64,000 nt of DNA from NCBI GenBank assembly GCA_011365025.1, contig RDOF01000002.1:114555-178554 (forward strand). The letters are read 5' to 3'. Numbering within the stretch: the stretch's first letter is position 1; every line of letters begins with the position of its first letter. Shown in pieces: positions 42,772 to 52,540 of this stretch. Position numbers and translations under genes: made by a program. Under the pieces are notes generated by a model that made no database searches, was not told where the DNA came from, and saw only the letters and a list, made by a program, of their open reading frames with translations. Source of the stretch: Candidatus Thorarchaeota archaeon. Its GTDB lineage: Archaea; Asgardarchaeota; Thorarchaeia; Thorarchaeales; Thorarchaeaceae.

Positions 42772-44868
42772 ATGTGTCCAATACTCCTCAATGGCGACTT
42801 CTTTATGAGGGACACCGTTACATTCAGTAACATCAACGGTCGTGATGTTATGCCAATTGATATCTCCAAGGCTATGACTATTAAATTGTCCGAAGATTTG
42901 CCTCCACGTCCTGCCTTCGATCCGAAGTACCGAAGAGCTCCAAACAGAGGCTTCTCTCTAAGCGAAGATGACACTGTGCTAGCCCTCAAGAACGCATTGC
43001 GATATATTCCGGGGTCTTTACATGAATCACTAGCACCGGAGTTTCTTGAAGAGCTTGTCAGCCGCGGGCGTATCTACGGTTATAGATACCGGCCCCAAGG
43101 CGCAATTAAGGCAAAACCGATTGATGAGTACGAGGGAATCTTGGAAGCGCGCGCTATTCAATTAATGATTGACAACAATTTGGACTTTGACGTCGCCCTC
43201 TATCCTTACGAGCTTGTTACCTATGGCGAAAGCGGCCAAGTCTGTCAAAACTGGATGCAATATCATCTCATTAAGAAGTACCTGCAAATAATGACAGATG
43301 AACAAACATTAGTGGTTAGTTCGGGTCATCCAGTTGGACTCTTCCCATCAAAACGAACTGCCCCTCGAGTGATTTCAACCAATGGGCTGATGGTGGGCAT
43401 GTTTGACACACCTGAGCACTTCCATCGTGCAGCGCAGCTGTCTGCAGTGAATTATGGCCAGATGACAGCGGGGGGTTGGATGTACATCGGACCACAGGGC
43501 ATTGTTCATGGAACATACTTAACCCTCCTGAACGCAGGACGGCTCTATCTTGGTATTCCAGATAACAAGGACCTTAGTGGAAGGCTATTCCTCAGCTCAG
43601 GTCTCGGAGGGATGAGCGGAGCACAGGCAAAGGCCGTAGAAATAGCAGGAGGCATTGGAATTATCGCGGAAGTGGACAAGAGCAGAATCGAAACACGGAG
43701 TGAACAAGGCTGGCTTAGTCGCTATTCCGATGATCTTGGAGAGATATTCGAGTGGGCAAAGGAGTTTCGCGAGAGCGGCAGGCCTGTTTCTATTGGCTAC
43801 TATGGCAATATCGTTGATGTTTGGGAACACGTAGCAAAGCACGAGATTCCCGTCGAGCTTGCATCAGACCAGACCTCATGTCACGATGTATACAATGGGG
43901 GATACACACCTCAGGGATTGAGCTTCGAGCAAGGGCGTGAGATGCTGAAGAATGACCGCGCTGAGTTCAAGAATAAGGTTGACAAATCTCTCCGTCTGCA
44001 GTTTGACCTGATACAGAAGGTGGTTGCCCAAGGTACACATTTCTGGGATTATGGAAATAGCTTCATGAAAGCCGTCTTTGATGCTGGAGCAATAAACATT
44101 GCAAAGAACGGTGAGAATACGGATGATGGATTCATCTTTCCGTCGTATGTGGAACATATTATGGGTCCTGTTTGCTTCGATTATGGTTACGGCCCCTTCA
44201 GGTGGGTCTGTTTGAGTGGGGCGCATAAAGACCTCATTGCGACTGATAGCATCGCCATGTCTTACATAGATCCCAGTAGGCGAGGTCAGGACCGGGACAA
44301 CTATGTCTGGATTCGTGATGCTGAAAAGAACGCCCTAGTAGTCGGGTCACAGGCGAGAATCCTCTATGCAGATGCAGCTGGCAGGGTCAAGATTGCACTT
44401 GAATTCAACAAAGGCGTACGCCAGGGAAAGACCGGACCAATAATGCTTGGTCGAGATCATCACGATACAGGTGGGACCGATTCGCCCTTCAGAGAAACCG
44501 CAAACATCTTGGATGGAAGCAACATTACAAGTGACATGGCTCACCAATGCTGGGCAGGAAATGCAGCTCGGGGAATGACTCTCTGCGTTTTGTCTAATGG
44601 CGGCGGAGTTGGCACAGGCAAGGCAATCAATGGTGGGTTTGGACTTGTTCTTGATGGGAGCAAACGCGTTGATGAAATCATCCGGTCTGCGCTAGATTGG
44701 GATGTAATGGGTGGTGTCGCCAGACGCGCTTGGGCTCGAAATAATCATGCTATGGAAACCGTGGTCGAATGGAACAAGAAGATGGGTAATCGAGGCCAGA
44801 TAACGCTGCCCTATATTTCTGAAGATGACCTCGTACTAGGCCTTGTCAGGAAACGACTCAAGCGATAG
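42772..44868 (+). CDS. hutU: Urocanate hydratase (long form)
   Basis: Second enzyme of histidine degradation: adds water to urocanate with a tightly bound NAD. Up to 698 residues, near the long (about 670) type found in animals and some bacteria, not the 555-residue bacterial type. Seen: SSGHPVGLFPS near 184-194, TAGGWMYIGPQGIVHGTY near 234-251, SSGLGGMSGAQAKA near 281-294, TSCHDVYNGGYTPQGLSF and the C-terminal VLSNGGGVGTGKAINGGFG. The first 26 residues look non-conserved, so ATG 42805 or 42850 may be the true start. A GNAT gene and a broken gene separate it from hutH. Confidence 0.93.
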   Translation: MCPILLNGDFFMRDTVTFSNINGRDVMPIDISKAMTIKLSEDLPPRPAFDPKYRRAPNRGFSLSEDDTVLALKNALRYIPGSLHESLAPEFLEELVSRGRIYGYRYRPQGAIKAKPIDEYEGILEARAIQLMIDNNLDFDVALYPYELVTYGESGQVCQNWMQYHLIKKYLQIMTDEQTLVVSSGHPVGLFPSKRTAPRVISTNGLMVGMFDTPEHFHRAAQLSAVNYGQMTAGGWMYIGPQGIVHGTYLTLLNAGRLYLGIPDNKDLSGRLFLSSGLGGMSGAQAKAVEIAGGIGIIAEVDKSRIETRSEQGWLSRYSDDLGEIFEWAKEFRESGRPVSIGYYGNIVDVWEHVAKHEIPVELASDQTSCHDVYNGGYTPQGLSFEQGREMLKNDRAEFKNKVDKSLRLQFDLIQKVVAQGTHFWDYGNSFMKAVFDAGAINIAKNGENTDDGFIFPSYVEHIMGPVCFDYGYGPFRWVCLSGAHKDLIATDSIAMSYIDPSRRGQDRDNYVWIRDAEKNALVVGSQARILYADAAGRVKIALEFNKGVRQGKTGPIMLGRDHHDTGGTDSPFRETANILDGSNITSDMAHQCWAGNAARGMTLCVLSNGGGVGTGKAINGGFGLVLDGSKRVDEIIRSALDWDVMGGVARRAWARNNHAMETVVEWNKKMGNRGQITLPYISEDDLVLGLVRKRLKR

Positions 44869-44945
44869 AACTTGGCTACTCTGCATCAAAGGAGTACCTT
44901 ATTATTATCTAGCATATCATCGACAATCATGGAGTGAGCGCGCCA

Positions 44946-45905
44946 ATGGACTTTCTAATTCGCCCAGTCGAATCACAGGCAGATCTGCTGAACTACTATC
45001 GTGCATGTTTTCCTCTCTTTAAGGAGAAATTCTACCGCGATAGTAAGGATGGTGACGACGATCTCTTCAAGACTCACTGTGAGAATCTCTCCGAAGTCGA
45101 CTTCTTTGGTCCCGACGTGATGCTCTACATCGCGCAGAATAATGATGGCCAGTTCGCCGGAGCTGTCTGGGTCGGTGTTCGTGAGTATAATGACACCTGG
45201 GACAAAACGGATGAAATCCCCGCATGGGTTTCCGATGTGGAAGTTCTGCCCGAGTTCAGGGGGTACGGGCTTGGAAGAAGGCTTATGATCAAGGCAGAAG
45301 AATGGGCAAGAGAGAAGAGTTTCAGCAGGATTGGTCTCCATACTGACTATACTCTAGATGTAGCTCGCAAGTTGTACCTGTCTCTTGGCTACAAGGATTT
45401 TGCTTACACTTTACGAAAACGCACTCCCAAATCTATCATGGAGTCGCATAAGAACTACGTCCCATTGTTGCCTCCTTCTGAGGAGTCAATTGATTCCTAC
45501 TTCAGCTGGCGAATCAGCCGATTTTGCCAGATTGTTGGGTTGAGCAGCAATGCCAACCAATCAGAACTCGAATCTCTCTATCCAAAATTCAAACCGCGAC
45601 CTGAGGTCTTGAGTTCAGATAACACCACATATATCATCAGAGACAATGCAGAAACTCTTCTCGGGCTTGTGTTTGGGAGGGTACATGAAGGGGCCGCTTG
45701 GATCCTTGACCTTGAAGTTAAGCCAGACCTTGACTGGGCGCTGGGAGTTCATCCACTTCTCTCACAGATGGAGAAATGGGCTATAGATGAACAGGTGCCA
45801 GACTTGGCTATCTTCCTTAATGCGAAGCGCGTCGAGTTGATTCAATCCCTCCAAGAGCGTGGCTACGAATTCACTAATTTCTTCATGGACAAGCACCTGC
45901 CCTGA
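44946..45905 (+). CDS. GNAT-family acetyltransferase with two halves
   Basis: A protein of about 319 residues. The N-terminal half has the acetyl-CoA loop VLPEFRGYGLGRRLM near 100-114 and ARKLYLSLGYKDF. The second half (TTYIIRDNAETLLGLVFGRV) looks like a second, degenerate GNAT fold without a clear loop. ATG 44946 is 9 bases after GGAGTG. Its place inside the hut cluster suggests, but does not show, a role in amino-acid modification. A similar two-part GNAT protein lies at 62965. Confidence 0.82.
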   Translation: MDFLIRPVESQADLLNYYRACFPLFKEKFYRDSKDGDDDLFKTHCENLSEVDFFGPDVMLYIAQNNDGQFAGAVWVGVREYNDTWDKTDEIPAWVSDVEVLPEFRGYGLGRRLMIKAEEWAREKSFSRIGLHTDYTLDVARKLYLSLGYKDFAYTLRKRTPKSIMESHKNYVPLLPPSEESIDSYFSWRISRFCQIVGLSSNANQSELESLYPKFKPRPEVLSSDNTTYIIRDNAETLLGLVFGRVHEGAAWILDLEVKPDLDWALGVHPLLSQMEKWAIDEQVPDLAIFLNAKRVELIQSLQERGYEFTNFFMDKHLP

Positions 45906-46001
45906 GCATCACTCTGATTCTAGCAATGTGCAAGGACCCAACTGACAATATTAATAACAATAGTTAACATACCTATGTCCAATAGATATTGGTGAAAAGC
46001 C

Positions 46002-46454
46002 TTGCCTCATGCCGGATTGATTGCTTCTACATTATCCAAGGAAGATGAACTGCTACTCAGGGCACAACTTCATGTCAGAGGCGGAAGAATTCGCCTGTCG
46101 AAAGGCAATTACATCGATGCCCTTGCAGCATTCTATGATGCATTTGTTTCGGCTATGCTTCGGTATGCCTACTCTTCTGTACTCTCTCGGAAATTAAATG
46201 TGAGAAAGAATGATGACATGGCTGAAGACCTCTCGCTGTTCCGTGCGCTATGAAGGTCTAAAGTGATTTCTGACAGATTCGATGAAACGCATTTTCAGCT
46301 TTTTTCAAGTCTCCTTGATTCTGCGATGGAAGGAATAGCGCCCTCCTTCGACGAAAGGATGTTCCTCGAAAAGTATGACACCGTAATGACAGAACTTGGC
46401 ATTCTGCCAATTGCTGCCAATATGCTTCCTGAAGGTGATTCAGTCACGCTGTAA
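46002..46454 (+). pseudogene. Unknown helical protein split by an in-frame TGA
   Basis: Two pieces lie in the same frame. The first (TTG 46002 to TGA 46251-46253) contains HVRGGRIRLSKGNYIDALAA; the second continues RSKVISDRFDETHFQLFSSL to the TAA at 46454. The second piece is a natural continuation with no start needed. A C-to-T change in a CGA Arg codon would explain the TGA. Joined, it is about 150 residues and looks HEPN-like or helical. It lies 84 bases before hutH and may belong to the hut operon. Readthrough or sequencing error cannot be excluded. Confidence 0.6.
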
Positions 46455-46538
46455 GTGGCTGAGCCTTTGCAACCATAAGTGCTAAAGCATGGAGCAGCTC
46501 CAAAGAGACCTAACCGATAATCTTCGAGGGCGGCGATA

Positions 46539-48071
46539 ATGACAGTTGTCATCGATGGTGAACATCTTACAATTGACGATGTAATACGAGTTTCACGCCT
46601 CAAGGAGCAGGTAGATCTTGCAGAGATTGCATTGGATGGAATTCTCGCCAGTCGTGATGTGGTTGAGTCTACATTGGCAAAGGGCGAGGTAGTCTATGGA
46701 GTAAATACTGGATTCGGAGACCTCTCCAATGTTTCAATCGGGCCAAGTGATTTGGCTAAATTGCAGATCAATCTGATTAGAAGTCACAGTGCAGGAGTTG
46801 GCCCTCCCTTTGGCGAGGATGTTGTTCGTGGAATGATGCTACTAAGGGCTAACGCCTTGGCAAAAGGGTATTCTGGAGTAAGATTGCAGGTCATTGAAAC
46901 CCTTCTTGAAATGCTGAATAAGGATGTCATCCCTGTTGTACCTCAGCAAGGTTCAGTTGGCTCGAGTGGAGACCTTGCTCCTCTGGCTCATATGGCTCTC
47001 GTTCTAATCGGGGAGGGAAGCGCGACCTACAAAGGAACTGCATACACTGGATCAGAAGCCATGAAACGAGCAGAAATCACTCCAATCTCTCTTGAAGCCA
47101 AGGAAGGAGTGGCTTTGATAAATGGGACTCAGCCCATGAGTGCCGTTGGGTGTCTTGTTGTTCATGATGCGTTGGCTCTCATCCGAAACGCAACGGTTGC
47201 CGCAGCTATGAGCTTGGAGGCATTGAGGGGCACCAGACGCGCGTTTGATGAGAGGATTCACATGCTGCGTAGGCATGAGGGACAACTCGATATCGCCAGA
47301 ACCATGCTCGAAATCCTACGTGATAGCGAGATTAACAAGTCTCATGAGAACTGCGGGAAAGTGCAGGATGCCTACTCTCTTCGCTGTATTCCTCAAGTAC
47401 TTGGCGCATCTCTTGATTCTATTCGTTATGCTAGATCGGTTCTTGAAACAGAGATTAATTCCGCAACAGACAACCCTCTTGTCTTCGCTGAGGAGAAGGA
47501 AATCCTCTCTGGAGGGAATTTCCACGGTCAGCCAGTAGCTATTGTAATGGATCTACTGGGTATCGCTATCTCTGAGATTGCGAACATTTCAGAGCGACGC
47601 ATTAACCGACTAGTGAACCCTCATCTGAGTGGTCTTCCTCCCTTTCTAACCACCGAAGGCGGACTTGAATCTGGGTTGATGATAGCGCAATACACTGCTG
47701 CATCCCTAGTATCTGAGAACAAGGTCCTTGCTCATCCAGCAAGCGTTGACTCTATTCCAACAAGCGCTGATCAAGAAGACCACGTTAGTATGGGTACTAT
47801 TGCTGCCCGAAAGGCCATGCAAATCCTTCAGAATGCGGAGAATGTTGTCGCTATCGAATATCTGTGCGCTGCCCAAGGGATTGATCTTCTCTCGCCTCTG
47901 AAACCCTCCGAACCTCTGACTGCCGCCTTTGAGAGCATCAGAGCAGCTGTGCCAATGCTTCAAGATGATCGGCCACTTCATAGTGATATTTCTCAAATTC
48001 GAGAAATGATCAGAAGTGCTCAAATCATCATGAATATGGAGGAAGTCACAGGGTCGATTCTTGAAGAATAG
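46539..48071 (+). CDS. hutH: Histidine ammonia-lyase
   Basis: First enzyme of histidine degradation, yielding urocanate and ammonia. The 510-residue protein has YGVNTGFG near 53-60 and the region of the self-made MIO cofactor, GSVGSSGDLAPLAH near 138-151. The tripeptide at 142-144 is Ser-Ser-Gly rather than the usual Ala-Ser-Gly; Ser at the first place is tolerated in some members. Further motifs include QDAYSLRCIPQVLG near 281 and SADQEDHVSMG near 407-417. ATG 46539. Completes the pathway with hutU and hutI. Confidence 0.95.
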   Translation: MTVVIDGEHLTIDDVIRVSRLKEQVDLAEIALDGILASRDVVESTLAKGEVVYGVNTGFGDLSNVSIGPSDLAKLQINLIRSHSAGVGPPFGEDVVRGMMLLRANALAKGYSGVRLQVIETLLEMLNKDVIPVVPQQGSVGSSGDLAPLAHMALVLIGEGSATYKGTAYTGSEAMKRAEITPISLEAKEGVALINGTQPMSAVGCLVVHDALALIRNATVAAAMSLEALRGTRRAFDERIHMLRRHEGQLDIARTMLEILRDSEINKSHENCGKVQDAYSLRCIPQVLGASLDSIRYARSVLETEINSATDNPLVFAEEKEILSGGNFHGQPVAIVMDLLGIAISEIANISERRINRLVNPHLSGLPPFLTTEGGLESGLMIAQYTAASLVSENKVLAHPASVDSIPTSADQEDHVSMGTIAARKAMQILQNAENVVAIEYLCAAQGIDLLSPLKPSEPLTAAFESIRAAVPMLQDDRPLHSDISQIREMIRSAQIIMNMEEVTGSILEE

Positions 48072-48175
48072 CAATTACGTCCCCATTGATCTAATCGAGT
48101 GAATCTCTCTAATCCCCAGAATCTCCTTCTCACAGAAGAGTTTAAGGGACAGGATTCTATTGGCTTTGCAAGAAG

Positions 48176-48844
48176 GTGAACTCTATGGAGCTTGAGAGGT
48201 CTGTGAACTGCAGGCAAATCATGAAGTGCGAAGTGTATGACTCCGAGGGAAAGAAGCTCGGTCATATTGGCGACATGACATTCAAGTTTGAGGATGCCTT
48301 AGTATTTTCCCAATTCATTCTAGCAGGACCCAAATGGGAGGAGTTCCTAGAAACAATTGGTGCAAAGCCTGACCGCGACCCGATCTTTGATGCCTCGCTC
48401 ATTGCAAAGATGGGTGACAGAATAGTGCTTTCAACCCCCGCGAAGAATCTCAAGACAACCCTGGATGAAGGAATAATCCCAGAGGATAACATACGCCTTT
48501 CAAAACTCAAGAAAATGGACATTCTGGATGAAAATGATGAATGGGTTGGCCGTGCCATCGGTGCGAATTTCAATTTGGATGGCTCAGTCTCAATCATTGT
48601 GGGTGGAGGCGTTATTGAAGAAGCTCTTGAAGCAGTTGGTTTCAAGAGTGATGTTGATATTATTGTTCCGGGGGATGTGATAGGTACCATTGATGAATCG
48701 GTGAAACTTAAGGTGTCAAAGGATGAGCTCTCTCGAACGATGGAGGCCGCTCTCAAGAAGCCAGAAGTCATTCGGGTAAAATCCGATAAGTCAGTTCATG
48801 AATCGGTCACAAAAGTGCGGCTCTTCACTCAGCGGCCGTACTAG
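48176..48844 (+). CDS. PRC-barrel tandem protein
   Basis: A 222-residue soluble protein. Two PRC-barrel-like units: about 8-95 (MKCEVYDSEGKKLGHIGDMT) and about 104-185 (KMDILDENDEWVGRAIGANF). PRC barrels bind protein or RNA partners, as in RimM and photosynthetic centre H. GTG 48176 or ATG 48185. It lies between hutH and a DtxR-type gene, so its link to histidine use is open. Confidence 0.8.
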   Translation: MNSMELERSVNCRQIMKCEVYDSEGKKLGHIGDMTFKFEDALVFSQFILAGPKWEEFLETIGAKPDRDPIFDASLIAKMGDRIVLSTPAKNLKTTLDEGIIPEDNIRLSKLKKMDILDENDEWVGRAIGANFNLDGSVSIIVGGGVIEEALEAVGFKSDVDIIVPGDVIGTIDESVKLKVSKDELSRTMEAALKKPEVIRVKSDKSVHESVTKVRLFTQRPY

Positions 48845-48906
48845 CCTCCAAATCTGGCTAAGTATAGAAGTATTAATCAGCAAGTCGCCTTACTGTAGAC
48901 TCGGTC

Positions 48907-49356
48907 ATGACTGAATTAACTAAGGCAATGGAGCAGTATCTGGAAACAATTTACGGACTGCAGGAGGAACGTGGTTCGGCTAGTGTCACCGACATCGCAG
49001 ATGTTCGCGGTGTCAAGGCTCCGAGTGTGACGTACGTTCTTCAAAAGCTGAAGAAGTTGGGTCTCGTCAACTACAAGAAGTATCGAAGCGTCAGTCTCAC
49101 ACCTGAAGGAATGGCAATCGCGGAGCGGCTTGAAAAGACACATCAAACACTGAAATGGTTCTTTTGCCTAATCGGGATTGACGAAGAAGTTGCAGAAGCA
49201 GATGCATGCGAGTTTGAACACACGGCGCATCCCGAAACCGTTGAGAAATTGACCGAATTTGTGGATTGGGTTAAGGCCGCGCCTAAGGATCCCAAATGGC
49301 TGGAGCACTTTCGGAAATATCAAAAGAACGGCTCCTATCCAGGCGAGTGCCAGTAG
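48907..49356 (+). CDS. DtxR/MntR-type metal-dependent repressor
   Basis: A 149-residue regulator. Winged helix at the N-terminus (MEQYLETIYGLQEERG, ADVRGVKAPSVTYVLQKLKK) followed by the dimer and metal region with EADACEFEHTAHPETVEKLT near 97-116, which holds the metal-site Cys, Glu and His residues. No SH3 tail, as in MntR. TATA near 48861-48875. A possible regulator of the metal importer at 25-28 kb; no shared operator was found by eye. Confidence 0.88.
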   Translation: MTELTKAMEQYLETIYGLQEERGSASVTDIADVRGVKAPSVTYVLQKLKKLGLVNYKKYRSVSLTPEGMAIAERLEKTHQTLKWFFCLIGIDEEVAEADACEFEHTAHPETVEKLTEFVDWVKAAPKDPKWLEHFRKYQKNGSYPGECQ

Positions 49357-49376
49357 TTTTTTGTCGTTGTCTTTTG

Positions 49377-50642
49377 TCAAGGCCCAAATCTTGTATGAAC
49401 CACCTGTCCTCCAGCGATGACAGTGTGCACAAGATTCACCCCAAATCGCCAAGTGAGGTACTCCGGGTTCGGACAATCCAAGATGATCAAATCCGCTCGC
49501 TTTCCTGGTTCAATACTGCCTATTGACCCCCCTCGGTCCAATGCGTGAGCAGCATTTATCGTTGCGGCAGCAATTGCCTCTCTTGGTTGCATTTTCATCT
49601 TGTAACATGCTAAGGCAATTGTGAAGAACATGGATTCGTTGGCACAATTTGGATTGAAATCCGTCGCAAGCGCCACAGGAAGTCCCATTTCAATCATCTT
49701 CCTGGCATCGGCATATGCCGCATTCAGGCTGAATGCCGTAGCCGGCAACAGAGTTGCAATGGTGCCCGCTTTTCTCATTTCCTCCAAATCACTTTCTGAC
49801 GCCATAAGAAGGTGGTCTGCAGAAATTGCTCCAACCTCAGCAGCAAGCCCTGCACCACCCAGCTGGACTATTTCGTCAGCATGTATCTTAATCTTCATGT
49901 CTGCTTGCTTTGCAGCCATTAGGATACGTTTGGACTGCTCGACATCAAAAACACCCTTCTCACAGAAGACGTCACAGAACTCTGCAAGACCTTCCTTCGA
50001 TACTCGAGGTATCATCTCGTTGATTACTAGTTCCACATAGGCTTCGGTCTTTCCCTCAAATTCTGGCGGTATTGCGTGGGCCCCCAAGAATGTTGATACA
50101 ATCTCTGTGGGCAGTCTACTCGCGAGTGCCCGTGTTGCTCGCAGCATTTTCAATTCATTTTCTGTGTCGAGACCATAGCCACTCTTTGCTTCAATTGTTG
50201 TCGTCCCGTATGACAACATGCTCGTCGCGTAGGAGAACGCATTGGTGGATAGCTCACTCTGGGATGCTCGCCGTGTTGCCTTAAGCGTGTTGAGAATGCC
50301 TCCACCTGCTTCTAGTATCTCAAGGTAGGTTTTACCTTCGAGCTTCATTGCAAAGTCATGTTCTCGGGACCCACCAAAGGCAAGATGCGTATGGCTATCC
50401 ACGAACCCTGGCAGGGCTAGCATACCTGGAAATTCCAGCGGAGGAAGAAGAGGGTCCTCCTCAATTTGAGAGTCAATCTCCTTGCTAGTCCCAACCGCAA
50501 TGATCCTTCCATCCTTTATTGCCACTGCTGCATCCTCTATAATCGAGAGGTCCTTCATCCTTTCTCCGATTCGTGGTTCCTCACTGTTGCCTTCGAGAGT
50601 TGCCAATTGGCCAATTCCTGTGAGAATTAGGTCCGGTTTCAT
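49377..50642 (-). CDS. hutI: Imidazolonepropionase
   Basis: Third step of histidine degradation, giving formiminoglutamate. The 421-residue amidohydrolase has metal ligands in DSHTHLAFGGSR near 82-93, His in LGAHAIPPE, HADEIVQLGG near 255 and the Asp in ATDFNPNCANESM near 325. ATG 50642 has GGGGGTG before it; GTG 50651 adds three residues. It is convergent with the DtxR gene and divergent from the phosphoribosyltransferase. A glutamate formiminotransferase or hydrolase for the next step is not in the window. Confidence 0.95.
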   Translation of the reverse strand: MKPDLILTGIGQLATLEGNSEEPRIGERMKDLSIIEDAAVAIKDGRIIAVGTSKEIDSQIEEDPLLPPLEFPGMLALPGFVDSHTHLAFGGSREHDFAMKLEGKTYLEILEAGGGILNTLKATRRASQSELSTNAFSYATSMLSYGTTTIEAKSGYGLDTENELKMLRATRALASRLPTEIVSTFLGAHAIPPEFEGKTEAYVELVINEMIPRVSKEGLAEFCDVFCEKGVFDVEQSKRILMAAKQADMKIKIHADEIVQLGGAGLAAEVGAISADHLLMASESDLEEMRKAGTIATLLPATAFSLNAAYADARKMIEMGLPVALATDFNPNCANESMFFTIALACYKMKMQPREAIAAATINAAHALDRGGSIGSIEPGKRADLIILDCPNPEYLTWRFGVNLVHTVIAGGQVVHTRFGP

Positions 50643-50768
50643 TATGGGCACCCCCGATTTTCATTACGAGCGTGCACATTTAGGTTGCGATTTTGCATTT
50701 GCCGCCATAGTGTTAATATGGGGGCGTCTTCGAAGATGTTCAAAGCCCTAAAGGGGTATAGGAGAAGA

Positions 50769-51350
50769 ATGGAGTATCTTATTCTATCGTGGCAAGAGGT
50801 ATACACCCTCACACTGCAACTTTCTGAACGAATTGTTGAGAGCGGCTTCGAGCCTGATATTCTTGTTGGAATCGCAAGAGGTGGTTGGATTCCTGCCAGA
50901 ATCCTTTCTGATGTGCTCTATGCAAGAACTCTGCAAAACATACGCATCGAGTATTACTCCGATGTTGCAGTGAGAGGCAAGAAGCCAAACATCACACAGC
51001 CCATATCTGGGTCAATGAAGGGCAAGAATCTCCTCATCGTAGATGAAGTTGCAGACACTGGGGACAGTCTATTTCATGCAATCGAGCACGCAAAGGCACT
51101 GGGGGCTAAAACGGTCAAATCGGCTGTTCTTCACCTCAAGCCGACTTCTTGCATTGTTCCTGACTACTTTATGGTCAAAACCACTTGTTGGACCGTGTAT
51201 CCCTGGGAGCATCGTGAGTCAATAATATCTCTTGTGAAGATGTTCAAAAAGGAGGATCCCTCCTTGGACATGAAAGCCATCCGTAACAAACTAGTCTTTG
51301 AAGTCGGGTTCGAACCAACAGTGGCGGACTACTTCCTGAAGCGTCTATGA
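50769..51350 (+). CDS. Purine-type phosphoribosyltransferase
   Basis: A 193-residue type I PRTase. PRPP-binding motif LLIVDEVADTGDSLFHAI near 82-99, N-terminal VGIARGGWIPARILSDVL near 32-49, and TTCWTVYPWE near 140 that usually stacks on the base. Probably salvages hypoxanthine, guanine or xanthine. ATG 50769 has GGAG 5 bases before it. Confidence 0.85.
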   Translation: MEYLILSWQEVYTLTLQLSERIVESGFEPDILVGIARGGWIPARILSDVLYARTLQNIRIEYYSDVAVRGKKPNITQPISGSMKGKNLLIVDEVADTGDSLFHAIEHAKALGAKTVKSAVLHLKPTSCIVPDYFMVKTTCWTVYPWEHRESIISLVKMFKKEDPSLDMKAIRNKLVFEVGFEPTVADYFLKRL

Positions 51351-51366
51351 TTGTCAGTACTGGAGG

Positions 51367-51957
51367 GTGATTCGGATTCAGGTTGTCGATCTTTGGAATG
51401 GACCCACACTGGTCAAAGGTGCCTTTCTGGAAATATCTAATTCGAATCAGCTGGAGCAGAATGAGTTCCTTGACATTGCGAAGAAGTGCTCTAAGGACTT
51501 GCTAGCGCTTCAGTTTCTAGATGCCAGTCTTATCGCGGGAACTGACCATCTCATATCGGCCGCACAGAATGCTCTCAATGCCTTGGCAGGCAAGTACTCC
51601 ACGGCCAGGTCTCTAGATGTGGAGATCATCCTGTATGCATCTTGTCAACATCAGATTGGTGTTGCGCTGGAAGCCTTGGGCGTAAAAGATGGTCTTGCTT
51701 CAGTCGCACTTGTGGTAATTGCAGAAGATGCAAATCAAATTCGTGAAGCCGCAAGCAAAATCATCCCTCTCATTGGTTACGAAATCCCAAATCACTTCCC
51801 TGCGAGTGATGAGCGAATCCTGCGAATTTGTGAGCATTTTGGTATAGACCTAAGTGAGATTCTTGCAATCTCCGCGACAGATAAGCTTGAGGCGAAATAC
51901 AACGCATTGAAGCGATGCATCTCAAGTAGGGTTTCTATGGTCGCCTTCGAAACATGA
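51367..51957 (+). CDS. cgi121: KEOPS subunit Cgi121
   Basis: The KEOPS subunit that binds Bud32 and tRNA. The 196-residue protein has SLIAGTDHLISAAQNALNAL near 57-76 and LDVEIILYASCQHQIGVALE near 86-105, typical of Cgi121. Starts at GTG 51367, unusually close to GGAGG at 51362-51366. With sua5 nearby it forms a t6A locus; pcc1 is at 34005. Confidence 0.85.
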   Translation: MIRIQVVDLWNGPTLVKGAFLEISNSNQLEQNEFLDIAKKCSKDLLALQFLDASLIAGTDHLISAAQNALNALAGKYSTARSLDVEIILYASCQHQIGVALEALGVKDGLASVALVVIAEDANQIREAASKIIPLIGYEIPNHFPASDERILRICEHFGIDLSEILAISATDKLEAKYNALKRCISSRVSMVAFET

Positions 51958-51976
51958 TTCGCTATGTTCTACTGGA

Positions 51977-52540
51977 CTAGTACTCATCATCGCGCATAGT
52001 CATTATTGAGAGAATATCGATATCTTGATTTAGAATAGATACGCCTGTCCATTCTCCCACCACTTCTATCCAGACTGTCTTATCCGGATGGTCCAGATTC
52101 ACTCTCCTTGGAACTACGGAAGCCGCAGCCTCTACAATCTCTATATTCTCAAGCTCGGTATGCCTTCTTCGTACAGTCACTCTGAAGGTTTCGCTCTCGC
52201 CTATCTTGCTTACAAGGTCCTGTACGGCAGCGACGATTGTGGAAATTCCTGATTCAACGCAGCGCTCGAGCGGCGTGAATTTTATCGCATATCTAAACTG
52301 GTATGGATTTTCGTTGGCAAGTTCTGAAAGCTGCTTCACCACCTCGAATGGATCAAGTCCTGTCCAACAAGCAAGCAGCCCTGATACGTGAGTAGTTGAT
52401 ATCCTAAGATCCGGGTCTCCTAAGAGGTCGCCAATGAAGTACTTGACTTCCGATCTCGCTGCGCGTTCTCTGTTTCGAGGACATCCTACCAACAGATTGT
52501 ACTCGTGCAGACTGGTCGCCTCACTTATCCGCGTACACAA
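51977..52540 (-). CDS. THUMP-domain protein (Tan1-like)
   Basis: A 187-residue RNA-binding protein with a THUMP fold: EYNLLVGCPRNRERAARSEV near 13-32, PYQFRYAIKFTPLERCVES near 77-95, and RRHTELENIEIVEAAASVV with IWIEV-like strand near the end. Tan1 in eukaryotes helps make ac4C in tRNA. The start TTG 52540 lies inside the sua5 end. Overlap of about 20 bases with sua5 suggests coupled expression of two tRNA-modification genes. Confidence 0.8.
   Translation of the reverse strand: MCTRISEATSLHEYNLLVGCPRNRERAARSEVKYFIGDLLGDPDLRISTTHVSGLLACWTGLDPFEVVKQLSELANENPYQFRYAIKFTPLERCVESGISTIVAAVQDLVSKIGESETFRVTVRRRHTELENIEIVEAAASVVPRRVNLDHPDKTVWIEVVGEWTGVSILNQDIDILSIMTMRDDEY

Noticed and set aside
46251..46253. 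TGA read as selenocysteine
   Set aside because: No SECIS-like element or selenoprotein family match; the flanks suggest a changed Arg codon.
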